DNA from: JANPLG01 sp964609085
GTDB taxonomy: Bacteria; Armatimonadota; SYMT01
Length of the DNA: 64,000 bases
Reading direction: 5' to 3'
Assembly (NCBI GenBank): GCA_964609085.1
Contig: CAZSRZ010000003.1
Span: 48,945 to 112,944 of the forward strand
The position numbers and the translations under genes were made by a program. Shown in pieces: positions 52,462 through 61,425 of the stretch (position 1 is its first letter; each line of letters starts with the position of its first letter). Below the pieces are notes generated by a model. That model was not told where the DNA came from. It did no database searches and worked only from the letters and a program-made list of their open reading frames with translations.

Positions 52462-53667
52462 TCACAACTTCCCGGGGGCACGGATGCGGCAGCGCCGGGT
52501 GATCTCCTCCGGCGTGTCGGTCACGAGTTCTTCGGGGCGGTAGAGCTTGCCGGCGCGGATGGTGGCGAGCACTTTGAGCCGACGATCCCAGTGGCGGACG
52601 TGGTGATGGGTGTCGACCAGTGCCACGGGTTCGTTGACGATGTGGAACGCGGCGATGTCGGCGGGGGCGCCGATGGCCAGGGTGCCCAGGTCGGGGCGGC
52701 CGATGGCTGCCGCCGGGGCGGTGGTGGCGAGGCGCACGACCTCCCGCAGCGGCAGCCCCAGGTAGAGGAACTTGGTCAGCGTCGTCGCCATGTCGTAGAG
52801 CGGGCCGTGCAGGTTGTAGGCATGCAGGTCGGTGCTGATGACATCCGGGACGTAGCCTTGCTGGAGGGCGGCTTCGGCGACCTCCCAGCGGAAGCTGCCG
52901 CCGCCGTGTCCGACGTCCATGACCACCCCGCGGGCGCGCGCCTCATGGGCTTCGGGCCGAATGGTGCCGTCGGCGTCGGTCAGCTTCTCGCCCTCGGCTC
53001 CTTTTCCCTGGAAGCAGTGGGTGACGATGTCGCCGGGGCGCAACAGGGAGAGTACGTCGCGCAGGGGAACGCCGCGTCCGATGTGGCACATCACCGGCTT
53101 GCTGGCGATCTCCGCCGCCTCGAGGGCCAACCGCAGCGGCCGGGTCCCGTTTCGCCCTACCTGGGCGCCCCCCTGACGCACTTTGATGCCGACGACCAGA
53201 TCCCGGTTCTCCGCCGCGTGCTCTCCCACCGTCCGCGGATGCATGTGGCCGAGCTGCCGGCTCTCTCCCACGTAGCCGTTGACCAGTCCGAGCCCGGAGA
53301 TGTGCAGGAAGCAGAGCACCCGGACGCGTGACGGCTCCTGGATGAACCACCTGAATCCCTGGAGCATGGTCCAGCCCGCGCTGCCCGCGTCCACCACGGT
53401 GGTGACGCCGGATCGCAGACATGCGGGATCCGGGTGAATCCCCCAGGAGGTGACGCCCACGTAGATGTGGGCGTGGATGTCCACGAAGCCGGGGGAGAGG
53501 TAAGCCGCGCCCAGGTCGAGGGTCTCTGCTCGGGGCGTCTGGGCCAGCGAGTCGGCGACGGCGGCGATGTGGCCGTCGCGGATGCCGATCTCGCCGGGGC
53601 GTACCGTGTCGGCGGTCGGGTCCAGCACGTTGCCGCGCAGGACGAGGTCAAAGGGTTGTTCAGCCAT
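52462..53667 (-). CDS. Amidohydrolase/deacetylase family metallohydrolase
   Basis: The 401-residue protein is an amidohydrolase-superfamily enzyme: N-terminal strand VLRGNVLDPTADTV, metal motif VDIHAHI in SPGFVDIHAHIYVG, VCHIGRGVPL with metal-binding His, THCFQGKG, and metal Asp-type ISTDLHAYN, then the closing beta-sandwich AIGAPADIAAF. Relatives are annotated as deacetylases, dihydroorotase-like or enamidases. The ATG at 53667 is chosen where homologous N-termini begin; the frame is open 12 codons upstream. It lies 73 bases downstream of the FAH-family gene on the same strand, so it may hydrolyse an amide or lactone tied to aromatic breakdown, but this is a guess. Confidence 0.85.
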   Translation of the reverse strand: MAEQPFDLVLRGNVLDPTADTVRPGEIGIRDGHIAAVADSLAQTPRAETLDLGAAYLSPGFVDIHAHIYVGVTSWGIHPDPACLRSGVTTVVDAGSAGWTMLQGFRWFIQEPSRVRVLCFLHISGLGLVNGYVGESRQLGHMHPRTVGEHAAENRDLVVGIKVRQGGAQVGRNGTRPLRLALEAAEIASKPVMCHIGRGVPLRDVLSLLRPGDIVTHCFQGKGAEGEKLTDADGTIRPEAHEARARGVVMDVGHGGGSFRWEVAEAALQQGYVPDVISTDLHAYNLHGPLYDMATTLTKFLYLGLPLREVVRLATTAPAAAIGRPDLGTLAIGAPADIAAFHIVNEPVALVDTHHHVRHWDRRLKVLATIRAGKLYRPEELVTDTPEEITRRCRIRAPGKL

Positions 53668-53739
53668 CACGCTTTGGGAGTTCTGGGAGACGGCGCCGGA
53701 CACCTACCCGCCGTGCCGCTCGAAGGGCGGTGCGCAGCG

Positions 53740-54459
53740 TCAGAGGACTCCCGTCTCCAGCACGCCCAGGGATTCAATCTCCAGCCGAACGCGATCTCCG
53801 GGTTGGAGCCAGGGATACGTGCCCGCCGGGTATTCCAGAATGCACCCTCCGCCGACGGTGCCTGATCCGATCAGATCACCGGTGCGCAGGGTTGTGTTGC
53901 GCGAGGCGTGCGCGATCAGTTCCGCGAAGGTCCAGTGCATCGTGCGGGCGTTGGCCCTGCAGTATTCCCGACCATTGACGGCGGCGACCATCTGCAGATC
54001 GTAGCGGCGGCCGCGGCTGAGGTCTGAAAGCACGTGGGCGTCCAGTTCGTCGGGGGTCACCAGGCAGGGACCGATGCTGGTGGCGAAGTCCTTCCCCTTG
54101 GCGGGACCGAGGCCGACCTTCATCTCCCGCGCCTGGATGTCGCGCGCGCTCCAGTCGTTGAGAATGGTGAAGCCGGCGATAAAGGCATCGGCCTCGGCGG
54201 CGGGGATGTCGCTGCCGTCGCGTCCGATGACGATGGCCAGCTCCAGCTCGAAGTCCAGCTTTTCCGTCTCCGGCGGCTTTCGCACATCCACGCCTGGACC
54301 GATGATGCCGGCCGGGTTGGAAAAGTAGAAAGCAGGGGCCTCATACCACTCGGGAGGGACATCCAACCCGCGATTGCGGCGTGCGCTGCGCACGTGTTCC
54401 TCGAAGGCGTAGAAGTCGCGAAAGGAGGGAAAGGAGGTGGGGAGGGGGAGGCGCGCCAC
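53740..54459 (-). CDS. Fumarylacetoacetate hydrolase family protein
   Basis: The 239-residue protein has the FAH fold motifs LDFELELAIVIGRDG (metal-binding Glu-x-Glu), GFTILNDWSARDIQAREM, KGKDFATSIGPCLVTPDEL and GSGTVGGGCI. FAH hydrolyses fumarylacetoacetate to fumarate and acetoacetate at the end of tyrosine degradation; other members hydrate or decarboxylate related acids. Here the position directly after hppD supports the tyrosine role. GTG start at 54459 follows GGAGA. Confidence 0.9.
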   Translation of the reverse strand: MARLPLPTSFPSFRDFYAFEEHVRSARRNRGLDVPPEWYEAPAFYFSNPAGIIGPGVDVRKPPETEKLDFELELAIVIGRDGSDIPAAEADAFIAGFTILNDWSARDIQAREMKVGLGPAKGKDFATSIGPCLVTPDELDAHVLSDLSRGRRYDLQMVAAVNGREYCRANARTMHWTFAELIAHASRNTTLRTGDLIGSGTVGGGCILEYPAGTYPWLQPGDRVRLEIESLGVLETGVL

Positions 54460-54485
54460 TGAGTCTCCGGTCTTCGTCGATGAGC

Positions 54486-55592
54486 CTACAGCGTGCCGCG
54501 ACGGGCTTGCTCGCGCTCAATGGCTTCGAAGAGCGCCTTGAAGTTGCCCTTCCCAAACGAGCGCGACCCGTGCCGTTCGATGATCTCGAAGAAGACGGTG
54601 GGACGGTCCTCGACCGGCTTCGTGAAGATCTGGAGCAGGTACCCCTCGTCATCACGGTCCACCAGAATCCCCAACTCCGCGAGGCGCTGCATGTCCTCGT
54701 CGATGGCACCGACACGCTCCGGCAGGAGATCGTAGTACGCGGGCGGGACCGTGAGGAACGAGACGTCATTGCGCCGCAGGGCGTCGACCGTGGCGATGAT
54801 GTCATCCGTCGCCAGCGCGATGTGCTGCACGCCCGGACCCCCATAGAATTCGAGATACTCGTCGATCTGCGACTTCCGCTTGCCGTGAGCCGGCTCATTG
54901 ATCGGGAACTTGATCCGGCCTCTCCCATCCTGCACGACCTTCGACATCAGCGCGGAGTATTCGGTGCTGATGTCCTTGTCATCGAAGTGGGCGAGTTGCG
55001 AGAAGCCGAGGATGTGCTCGTAGAAGTGGACCCACTCATCCATCCTGCCTTCCTCGACGTTGGCGACGATGTGATCGATTTCGCGCAGCCCGGCCGGGTG
55101 GAAGGTGCGTGGGTCATAGCGGCCCTCGTCCATCGGCTTGTAGCCGGGCGCGAAGATGCCTCGGTATCGATCTCGGTTCAGAAAGCTGTGGGTAGTGTCG
55201 CCATAAGCCCTGATCTTCGCCACTTCCAGCACACCGAACTCATCCTCCAGGAGGGTCGGCGGCTGCACGCCCACGGCACCGCGTTCCGTCACCTGGGCGT
55301 AGGTCGCAGCCACGTCATCCACCTCGATGGCGACGTCCTGCACGCCGTCACCGTGGAGCACCAGCCGCTGGCTGTCCGGGTGGTCCGCGCGCAGCGGGGA
55401 GGCGAGGACGAAGGTGATGTCACCCTGGCGGAGGACGTAGCCCGCCTCGTTTCCCCGTTGCGTTTCCAGGCCCGCGTAGGCCACCACATCAAACCCGAAG
55501 GCATTCCGAAAGAAGTAGGCGCTCTGCCGCGCATTGCCGACGAAGAAGCGGACGTGGTCGATGCCACGCAGCGGCAGATAAGTGGTACTCAT
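54486..55592 (-). CDS. hppD: 4-hydroxyphenylpyruvate dioxygenase
   Basis: This Fe(II) enzyme converts 4-hydroxyphenylpyruvate to homogentisate. The 368-residue product has two vicinal-oxygen-chelate domains: GIDHVRFFVGNARQSAYFFRN, then EIDHIVANVEEGRMDEWVHFYEH, the second iron ligand in GVQHIALATDD and the Glu ligand in TVFFEIIERHG. The ATG at 55592 is preferred to the longer open frame because of family length and an AGAGGA site. The FAH-family gene starts 26 bases after its stop; hmgA lies 5 kb away on the same strand. Confidence 0.97.
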   Translation of the reverse strand: MSTTYLPLRGIDHVRFFVGNARQSAYFFRNAFGFDVVAYAGLETQRGNEAGYVLRQGDITFVLASPLRADHPDSQRLVLHGDGVQDVAIEVDDVAATYAQVTERGAVGVQPPTLLEDEFGVLEVAKIRAYGDTTHSFLNRDRYRGIFAPGYKPMDEGRYDPRTFHPAGLREIDHIVANVEEGRMDEWVHFYEHILGFSQLAHFDDKDISTEYSALMSKVVQDGRGRIKFPINEPAHGKRKSQIDEYLEFYGGPGVQHIALATDDIIATVDALRRNDVSFLTVPPAYYDLLPERVGAIDEDMQRLAELGILVDRDDEGYLLQIFTKPVEDRPTVFFEIIERHGSRSFGKGNFKALFEAIEREQARRGTL

Positions 55593-55614
55593 GGGTTGCG
55601 TCCTCTCGCGGGCA

Positions 55615-55620
55615 ATTATG
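55615..55620 (-). promoter_or_regulatory. -10-like box for hppD
   Basis: CATAAT on the minus strand, five of six matches, lies 22 bases before the hppD ATG. No -35 box was seen. Confidence 0.35.
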
Positions 55621-55732
55621 GCTGGTAGCAGCCACGGAGCGGGAACCGGACGCGCGAATGCGCGCCAGAACTCTCTCTCCGGCCGGGGCCTCGAGCCGGG
55701 CGTGGCCGAGGCGTATGGGGTGGACGAGCCGG

Positions 55733-56683
55733 TCAGATCCCGTAGAAACGGGCGGCGTTGTCGTGGAAGATCTTCTTTCGAGACGCGGACGGCAAATCGC
55801 TCACCAGGTCGTGGGCTACTTCCACCCACTCCTTGAGTGGGGCGGTGAACTCACAAACAGGCCAATCGCTCGCCCAGATCACCCGGTCGACGCCGAATGC
55901 GTCGATCACCGGATGAGCAAGCGGCCGAAGCTGGTCGGCCTTGGAGCCGGTGCCTGAACAGGTCTTGATGACACCCGACAGCTTGCAGATGACATGCTTG
56001 CGCCTCGCCATCTCTCGGATCCCCCGCCTCCAGGCGTCGTACTCCGGCCCCTTGCCGCCCCAGTTCGCCTCGCCGTTGCCGCAGTGGTCGAGCACGAAGC
56101 GCGTGCCGGGGCAGAGGTCGGCGAGTTTGCAGCCGTCCAGGAGTTCCCCGGGGCGGATACAGATGTCGTACGACTTCCCGAGCCGGCCGAGGAGTTGGAT
56201 GTTCTTTACGAACTGGGGCTGGAGGCACAACCCTCTGGGTCGATTCGGCGGATGCAGGATCTGCCGAAAGCCCATGATCGCGGGCACGTCCTTGTAGCGC
56301 TGCGCGTAGGCGGCGAAGCCGGGCGTGGCTGGACGACCGGAGATCACCCCGCGGCGCATCGGCGTCTTGCCGCTCTTGCAAGTGGCGATCACGAACTCGG
56401 CTTCGCGGACCTGATCGCGCTCGGCGGCGTCCACCTCCATGTAGACCGTCTTCACTATTCCCAACCCGGCCGCCTCGCGGAGATAGACCGCCATGTCGTG
56501 CGGCCCGGCGATTTTCGCGGCACCCTTGTCCTTCAGCCATGGCGGGCTGATGTGCTTTGGGTCCCACAGATGTTGGTGGGTATCGATGAGCTGGTCACCC
56601 GGTTGGCCCAGGGCGGCAGTCACGGGCATCAGGGCGAGGCCGGAGGCGCTGAGGAGTAGGTCGCGGCGGGGAAGTCGGGGCAT
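55733..56683 (-). CDS. Amidohydrolase family 2 TIM-barrel protein, exported
   Basis: The 316-residue protein starts MPRLPRRDLLLSASGLALM, a twin-arginine-like signal, then LIDTHQHLWDP, the first metal motif of amidohydrolase-2 enzymes. FVLDHCGNG and VIWASDWPVCEF give the further metal-binding His and the catalytic Asp. Such enzymes are lactonases or decarboxylases of organic acids. An in-frame start 28 codons upstream is unlikely because the signal sequence starts here. It lies upstream of hppD on the same strand, with a 140-base spacer. Confidence 0.85.
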   Translation of the reverse strand: MPRLPRRDLLLSASGLALMPVTAALGQPGDQLIDTHQHLWDPKHISPPWLKDKGAAKIAGPHDMAVYLREAAGLGIVKTVYMEVDAAERDQVREAEFVIATCKSGKTPMRRGVISGRPATPGFAAYAQRYKDVPAIMGFRQILHPPNRPRGLCLQPQFVKNIQLLGRLGKSYDICIRPGELLDGCKLADLCPGTRFVLDHCGNGEANWGGKGPEYDAWRRGIREMARRKHVICKLSGVIKTCSGTGSKADQLRPLAHPVIDAFGVDRVIWASDWPVCEFTAPLKEWVEVAHDLVSDLPSASRKKIFHDNAARFYGI

Positions 56684-56906
56684 CGGAACCTCATGACGGG
56701 AGCTGCATGCTCCCAGGTTGCGTGGAGAAGTTCGGTCGGGCGCGTGGCGAATCCCTCTTCGCTGCACCCCGCGGATCGATGATTCCAGACCCTTGAGTAG
56801 TTCTTCCGATGGAATTCGCTGCGCGAGCTCGGGGGGATCGGCAACCTCAACTCACGACTTCACGAGGCCGGAGCAGCCGGCCCGCAGACTCCCTGAGCGC
56901 CGAACC

Positions 56907-57080
56907 ATGCAACCGATCCGCACCCTTCTTCACACCCTTCTCGCCCCGATCCATCCGCGGTCGCGCCGTTCCTCGGGCTTCGCGGAAGCCTCGCTGGTGC
57001 TGGAAGACCCGGAGCCGGAACTCCTGACGCTGATCGAGGATCTGATGCAGCCCGTCGGCGGAAAGGGCCAACCGGGCTAG
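56907..57080 (+). CDS. Possible small protein (57 residues)
   Basis: ATG at 56907 to TAG at 57078-57080 encodes 57 residues, starting MQPIRTLLHTLLAP and ending with an acidic part, VLEDPEPELLTLIEDLMQP. Third-position GC is fairly high and the amino-acid use is protein-like, but no ribosome site is seen and no family is known. It lies in the spacer before the DUF1592 gene and could be chance. Confidence 0.3.
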   Translation: MQPIRTLLHTLLAPIHPRSRRSSGFAEASLVLEDPEPELLTLIEDLMQPVGGKGQPG

Positions 57081-57218
57081 GAGCCGCTCCCCAGACCGCC
57101 CTCGCGCAAGGAGGATCCCGAGGGGTGGCGAACTATCACCCATCAGCCTTGCCTGCGTGACACCGACATCAGCCCGGAGGGCCGGGCCGAGCGCGGCGGG
57201 AAGGCGGATCGGGGAGTT

Positions 57219-59447
57219 ATGCAGCGCCACGGGATCCCACCGGGAACCAGCCCGCACCGCCGACGCGGTCTTCGACTCGCCGCCGGGCTCTGGCCGGCGA
57301 TGTTGTGTCTGACGATCGGCGCTGCCGCCGCCCGTCCCCAGGCCACGCCCCCGCGCACCACACCGAAGGCATCGCCTGCTCATGAAGCGACCCGGCCTCG
57401 ACGGATGAACCGGATCGAGTTCGAGAACACGCTGCGCGACCTGCTGGGGATCGAAGCCGAGCTGCGGGAAATGCTCCCGCCCGACAGTGCGCACCTCGGC
57501 TTCGACACGGTGGCGGACGGACAGCACGTCTCCTCGTTCCTGCTCGAACGGTACATGCTCGCCGCCGAGCGAGCGCTCGACCTGGCGATTGCCAATGATC
57601 CGCAGCCGCCTCTGCTCCGCAAGCGTTACTCACTCGTCGATGAGCGTCAGGTGCGAACCACGACCGAGCGTGTCTACCGGCGCGTCGACGAGAAGGTCGG
57701 CGGGGGGCTGGTGATGTTCAGCTCTTCGCCGTGGAATGCGATCACTTCATCGCAGTTCTACCCGCCGGATCGCGGCCGCTACCGCTTCCGCATCTCCGGA
57801 TCGGGATTCCAGAGTGCAGGGCGTCCCGTCACCTTCCGGGTGGACGCCGGCCCGATGCTGATGGGGACCAAGAACCACCTGGTCGGCTATTTCGACGTCG
57901 CGCCCGACCAGCCTACCGTCGTGGAATTCGTGGACCACCTGGAGGCGCGCAGCACGCTGCGGATCACTCCGTACGGGCTGGCCAACGCACAGACGGTCGA
58001 TCGTGTCGGAGCTGATCAGTACCCCGGTCCTGGTCTCGCCATCCAGTGGCTGGAGGTGGAAGGCCCGATCCATGACTCCTGGCCGCCGGAGAGCCACCGA
58101 CGGCTGTTCGGGGATCTCCCCCAGCGGCCAGCCCCGATGCGCGACTATCGCAAGCGGGTGGAGGTCGCCTCCGACAACCCGGCCGTCGACGCGCGACGAA
58201 TCCTGGCGGCTTTCGGTCGCAGGGCATTCCGCCGGCCCGCGACGGACCTGGAACTCCGGCCCTACCTGGCTCTGGTTGAGGCCGGGCTCCAGGAGGGGCG
58301 CAGTTTCGAGCAGGCGATCCGCACCGCGCTGACACGGATGCTCGTCTCCCCGGAGTTCCTCTTTCTCGCCGGCAGCGATGCCTCTGCCGCGGCGGCTGAT
58401 TATCCCCTGGCCACCAGGCTTGCGTACTTCTTGTGGAGTACCACGCCGGACGAAGAGCTGTTGTCGTTGGCCGGCCGAAAGCAACTCTCGCAGCCCGGAG
58501 TCCTGCGCGCCCAGGTGGAGCGACTCCTCCAGGATCCGCGCGCCCGAGCCTTCACCGAGAACTTCGGGGGCCAGTGGCTGGGGCTCCGCGACATCGACTT
58601 CACCGAGCCCGATCGTCGGCTCTACCCGGAGTACGACGACATGCTGCGGGAGGCAATGATGGGCGAGGCCTATGGCTTCTTCGAGGCAGTGCTGCGAGGG
58701 GACCTCAGTCTGACCAGTTTCGTGGCTGCGGACTTCACGGTGCTCAATGAGCGCCTCGCCCGTCACTACGGCATTGACGGTGTGGTGGGGCATGCCTTCC
58801 GCCGGGTGGCGCTGCCGCCGAAGAGCCCTCGCGGTGGGGTGATGACGATGGCGGCGGTCATGAAGGTGACGGCCAACGGCACCACCACCTCCCCGGTCGT
58901 GCGCGGCGCCTGGGTGCTGGATCGCGTGCTCGGTACGCCGCCGCCCCCGCCGCCGGCCGGCGTGCCCGCCGTGGAGCCGGACATACGCGGCGCGGTCACC
59001 GTTCGGGAGCAACTGGCGAAGCACCGCCAGATCGCCTCGTGCGCCGGCTGCCACACCCGGATTGACCCTCCCGGATTCGCGCTGGAGAGTTTTGACGTCA
59101 TCGGTGGTTTTCGGGATCACTACCGAAGTGTGGGCCGAGGAGAGCCGGTGACGGTCAACGGCCAGCGGATGCCCTATGCCCGCGGACTGCCCGTGGATCC
59201 CGCGGATAGCCTTGCGGACGGCCGGCGTTTCGCTGACATCGACGGGCTGAAGAAGCTGCTTCTGGCGGACCGGGAGCAGATCGCGCGGGCGATGGCGACG
59301 CGGCTGCTGATCTACGCTACGGGCCGCGGACCTCGCCCCGCCGACCGCTTGGAACTCGAGGCCATCCTGAAGCGGCTCCGCCCGACCGCGTACCCTTTCC
59401 GTTCCCTCATCCACGCCCTGACCGCGAGCCAGGCATTCCGCTCCTGA
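57219..59447 (+). CDS. DUF1587/DUF1592/DUF1588/DUF1585 planctomycete-type protein
   Basis: The 742-residue protein has a signal peptide (LAAGLWPAMLCLTIGAAAA) and then the ordered domains PSD3 (RMNRIEFENTLRDLLGIE), a carbohydrate-binding-like beta region (GRYRFRISGSGFQSAGRPVTF), PSD4 (AFGRRAFRRPATDLELRPYL), PSD5 with CAGCHTRIDPPGFALESFD and PSD2 (ATRLLIYATGRGPR). The usual N-terminal cytochrome domain is missing, leaving only one CxxCH, in the PSD5 part. These proteins occur as a pair with DUF1552 or DUF1501 partners, and DUF1552 follows here after 17 bases. The biochemical function is not established. Confidence 0.93.
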   Translation: MQRHGIPPGTSPHRRRGLRLAAGLWPAMLCLTIGAAAARPQATPPRTTPKASPAHEATRPRRMNRIEFENTLRDLLGIEAELREMLPPDSAHLGFDTVADGQHVSSFLLERYMLAAERALDLAIANDPQPPLLRKRYSLVDERQVRTTTERVYRRVDEKVGGGLVMFSSSPWNAITSSQFYPPDRGRYRFRISGSGFQSAGRPVTFRVDAGPMLMGTKNHLVGYFDVAPDQPTVVEFVDHLEARSTLRITPYGLANAQTVDRVGADQYPGPGLAIQWLEVEGPIHDSWPPESHRRLFGDLPQRPAPMRDYRKRVEVASDNPAVDARRILAAFGRRAFRRPATDLELRPYLALVEAGLQEGRSFEQAIRTALTRMLVSPEFLFLAGSDASAAAADYPLATRLAYFLWSTTPDEELLSLAGRKQLSQPGVLRAQVERLLQDPRARAFTENFGGQWLGLRDIDFTEPDRRLYPEYDDMLREAMMGEAYGFFEAVLRGDLSLTSFVAADFTVLNERLARHYGIDGVVGHAFRRVALPPKSPRGGVMTMAAVMKVTANGTTTSPVVRGAWVLDRVLGTPPPPPPAGVPAVEPDIRGAVTVREQLAKHRQIASCAGCHTRIDPPGFALESFDVIGGFRDHYRSVGRGEPVTVNGQRMPYARGLPVDPADSLADGRRFADIDGLKKLLLADREQIARAMATRLLIYATGRGPRPADRLELEAILKRLRPTAYPFRSLIHALTASQAFRS

Positions 59448-59464
59448 GTAGCCGGAGATCCGCT

Positions 59465-60721
59465 GTGAAACTTGACCGTCGCACATTGCTCCGTTCCGCG
59501 GGCGTCTCAATCGCGCTTCCATGCCTGGACGCATTCGCCCCCGCCCGGGCCGAGGCACCGCGACGGCGCATGGTCTGTATCTGTGCGCCGCTGGGCATCC
59601 ACGGACCGAATCTGTTCCCGGCGGAGCCGGGGCGCGATTACAAGCCGACGCCCTACCTGGAGGTGCTGCGCGAGTTCCGCGAAGAGTTTTCCATCATCTC
59701 CGGACTCTCACATCCGGGGGTCGATTCCTCGCACGATTCCATCTACAGCTACCTCACCGCCGCGCCCCACCCCGAACGACGCGCGGGCTTTCAGAACTCG
59801 ATCTCCATGGATCAACTGGCCGCCGAGGACCTCGGTGGGCGGACCCGTCACGCCAGTCTGGTGCTGTCGGCAGAGGGTTTCAGCCTGTCCTGGACGAGGA
59901 GCGGCGCCCTGGTGCCCTCGGACACGTCTCCGGCCCGCGTTTTCGCGAGGTTGTTCCTGGAGGGGCGGCCGGAGGAAGTTCAGGCGCAGGTCCGGCGGCT
60001 GCGCGATGGTCGCAGCATCCTGGACGGAGTCGGCGGCCAGGCAAACCGGCTGAAGCGACAGATGGGCGCTCGCGACCGAGACCAGTTGGATGAGTACTTC
60101 ACCAGCGTGCGCGAGCTCGAGGCACGACTCGCCGTCGCTCAGGAGTGGGCCGGTAGGCCGAAGCCGAAGGTCAGCGCCGAGCCGCCGCGGGATGCCGCCA
60201 ATCCGGCGGATCTCGTCGGCAAGACCCGGTTGCTTTTCGACGTCAGCCATCTCGCACTGCAGACCGACTCCACCCGGGTGATCACCATCATGTTGCTGGG
60301 GACCAGCCTGGTGCCCCCCATCCCGGGGGTAAATGATGGGCACCACAACCTGTCGCACCACGGGCAGGACCCCGCCAAGCTTCAGCAGCTCAAGGTGGTG
60401 GAGATCGAAACGATGAAGCTGTTCGGAGGACTGTTGACGCAGCTCCGGCAGACAAAAGAGGAGGGCGCGACCCTACTCGACCGCACGATGGTCCTGTTCG
60501 GGAGCAACCTGGGGAACGCCAGCAGCCACTCCTGCAAGAACCTGCCGATGCTGCTGGCGGGCGGCGGATTCCGCCACGGATCGCACCTGGCGTTCGATGC
60601 GCAGAACGGTCCGCCGCTGAGCAACCTCTACGCCAGCATGCTGCAGAGGCTCGGTATTCCGGCGGAGCGGTTCGGGTCCGGGACCGGCACGCTCACCGGC
60701 CTGGAGGCCGCCCGCGATTGA
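59465..60721 (+). CDS. DUF1552 Tat-exported protein
   Basis: The 418-residue product starts at GTG 59465 with KLDRRTLLRSAGVSIALPCLDAF, a twin-arginine type signal. The mature part shows CICAPLGIHGPNLFPA, SGLSHPGV..SHDS, GFQNSISMDQLAAE and the C-terminal VLFGSNLGNASSHSCKNLPMLLAGGG, features of DUF1552 and of the sulfatase/phosphatase-like DUF1501 group. It forms a transcription pair with the preceding DUF1592 protein. It is the last housekeeping-like gene before the repeat-rich right end. Confidence 0.92.
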   Translation: MKLDRRTLLRSAGVSIALPCLDAFAPARAEAPRRRMVCICAPLGIHGPNLFPAEPGRDYKPTPYLEVLREFREEFSIISGLSHPGVDSSHDSIYSYLTAAPHPERRAGFQNSISMDQLAAEDLGGRTRHASLVLSAEGFSLSWTRSGALVPSDTSPARVFARLFLEGRPEEVQAQVRRLRDGRSILDGVGGQANRLKRQMGARDRDQLDEYFTSVRELEARLAVAQEWAGRPKPKVSAEPPRDAANPADLVGKTRLLFDVSHLALQTDSTRVITIMLLGTSLVPPIPGVNDGHHNLSHHGQDPAKLQQLKVVEIETMKLFGGLLTQLRQTKEEGATLLDRTMVLFGSNLGNASSHSCKNLPMLLAGGGFRHGSHLAFDAQNGPPLSNLYASMLQRLGIPAERFGSGTGTLTGLEAARD

Positions 60722-60820
60722 GGCCGCAGGTCTCGTCGACCGGGCCGACCAGCCATTCGGCTCGGCACTCCCTCACGGTCGCGGCTCGGCGGGGGTCCTC
60801 CCGAAGCCCCTGAGACCGGT

Positions 60821-61036
60821 GAGCTCCAGCTCGGCATGCGCGCAGCGCCCAACCCCCTGGGACCGCTGAGCTCCAGCTCGGCATGCGCGAAGCGCCCAAC
60901 CCCCTGGGAGCGCTGAGCTCCAGCTCGGCATGCACACAGCGCCCAACCCCCTGGGAGCGCTGAGCTCCAGCTCGGCATGCACACAGCGCCCAACCCCCTG
61001 GGACCGCTGAGCTCCAGCTCGGCATGCGCGAAGCGC
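60821..61036. repeat. 47-bp tandem repeat array, about 4.6 copies
   Basis: Four full units (60821-60867, 60868-60914, 60915-60961, 60962-61008) and a partial fifth from 61009 follow head-to-tail. Units differ at only two or three places. Each starts GAGCTCCAGCTC, itself an inverted repeat, then CGGCATGC, then CAACCCCCTGGGA. A diverged single copy lies at 63688-63720. There are no spacers, so it is not a CRISPR array. Confidence 0.95.
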
Positions 61037-61090
61037 TCGAGTCCCTTCCGCTCGGCAACCCGGCCCGACTAGCTAGAGACCCAACCGGGT

Positions 61091-61189
61091 ACGTGGTCGA
61101 AGAATCCCGAGTGCCTCGTGACTCCGTCACAAGGCGGAGGGCGAGTCCGCCGGTGGCAACGGTTACACGCTCCCTCACGGTCGCGGCTC
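61091..61189. repeat. Composite dispersed repeat, copy A
   Basis: About 99 bases, containing GTCGAAGAATCCCGAGTGCC, a GACTCCGTCAC...CGGAGG stem, and the tail CTCCCTCACGGTCGCGGCTC, match copy B at 63902-64000 at most positions. The tail alone recurs at 60768-60787. Confidence 0.85.
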
Positions 61190-61425
61190 AGCTCCCCCGG
61201 TGCCGAAATCCGTCGGAAAGACCATTATGGCTGTTCGATCCACCACCAACCCCAAGCCCTGACGGACTAACACGGTCCCCATGGAGCGGCAACTGACTAC
61301 TAGAGTTCGGAGCATGAGCCACCGGTCGATAAAATATTTGATTCCAAGCATTTGTTAGGGAGGAGAAGGAGGCGCGCGCAGCTAATCCTCACCCATCGTA
61401 TGGATCGACAGGCGCAGGATAATCG

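Larger units (their letters stand above)
60722..61425. other. Non-coding, repeat-rich stretch
   Basis: No convincing gene is seen. It holds the tail motif at 60768-60787, the 47-bp tandem array, a composite repeat copy at 61091-61189, and then an unusually AT-rich patch (about 61325-61355, AATATTTGATT) followed by a strong purine-rich site, GGGAGGAGAAGGAGG, at about 61359-61373 with no start codon at normal distance. The first ATG, at 61400, opens only a 31-codon frame. Confidence 0.6.

Noticed and set aside
57747..59558. A 603-codon minus-strand open frame
   Set aside because: Shadow of the DUF1592 gene; no protein-like composition or ribosome site.
60821..61036. 47-bp tandem units considered as a CRISPR array
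   Set aside because: Units are directly adjacent with no variable spacers, and no cas gene is in the window.
60628..61178. Minus-strand frames coding repeated HAELELS-type peptides
   Set aside because: They are the translation of the 47-bp DNA repeat in several frames; the repetition is at DNA level and no coding start is supported.
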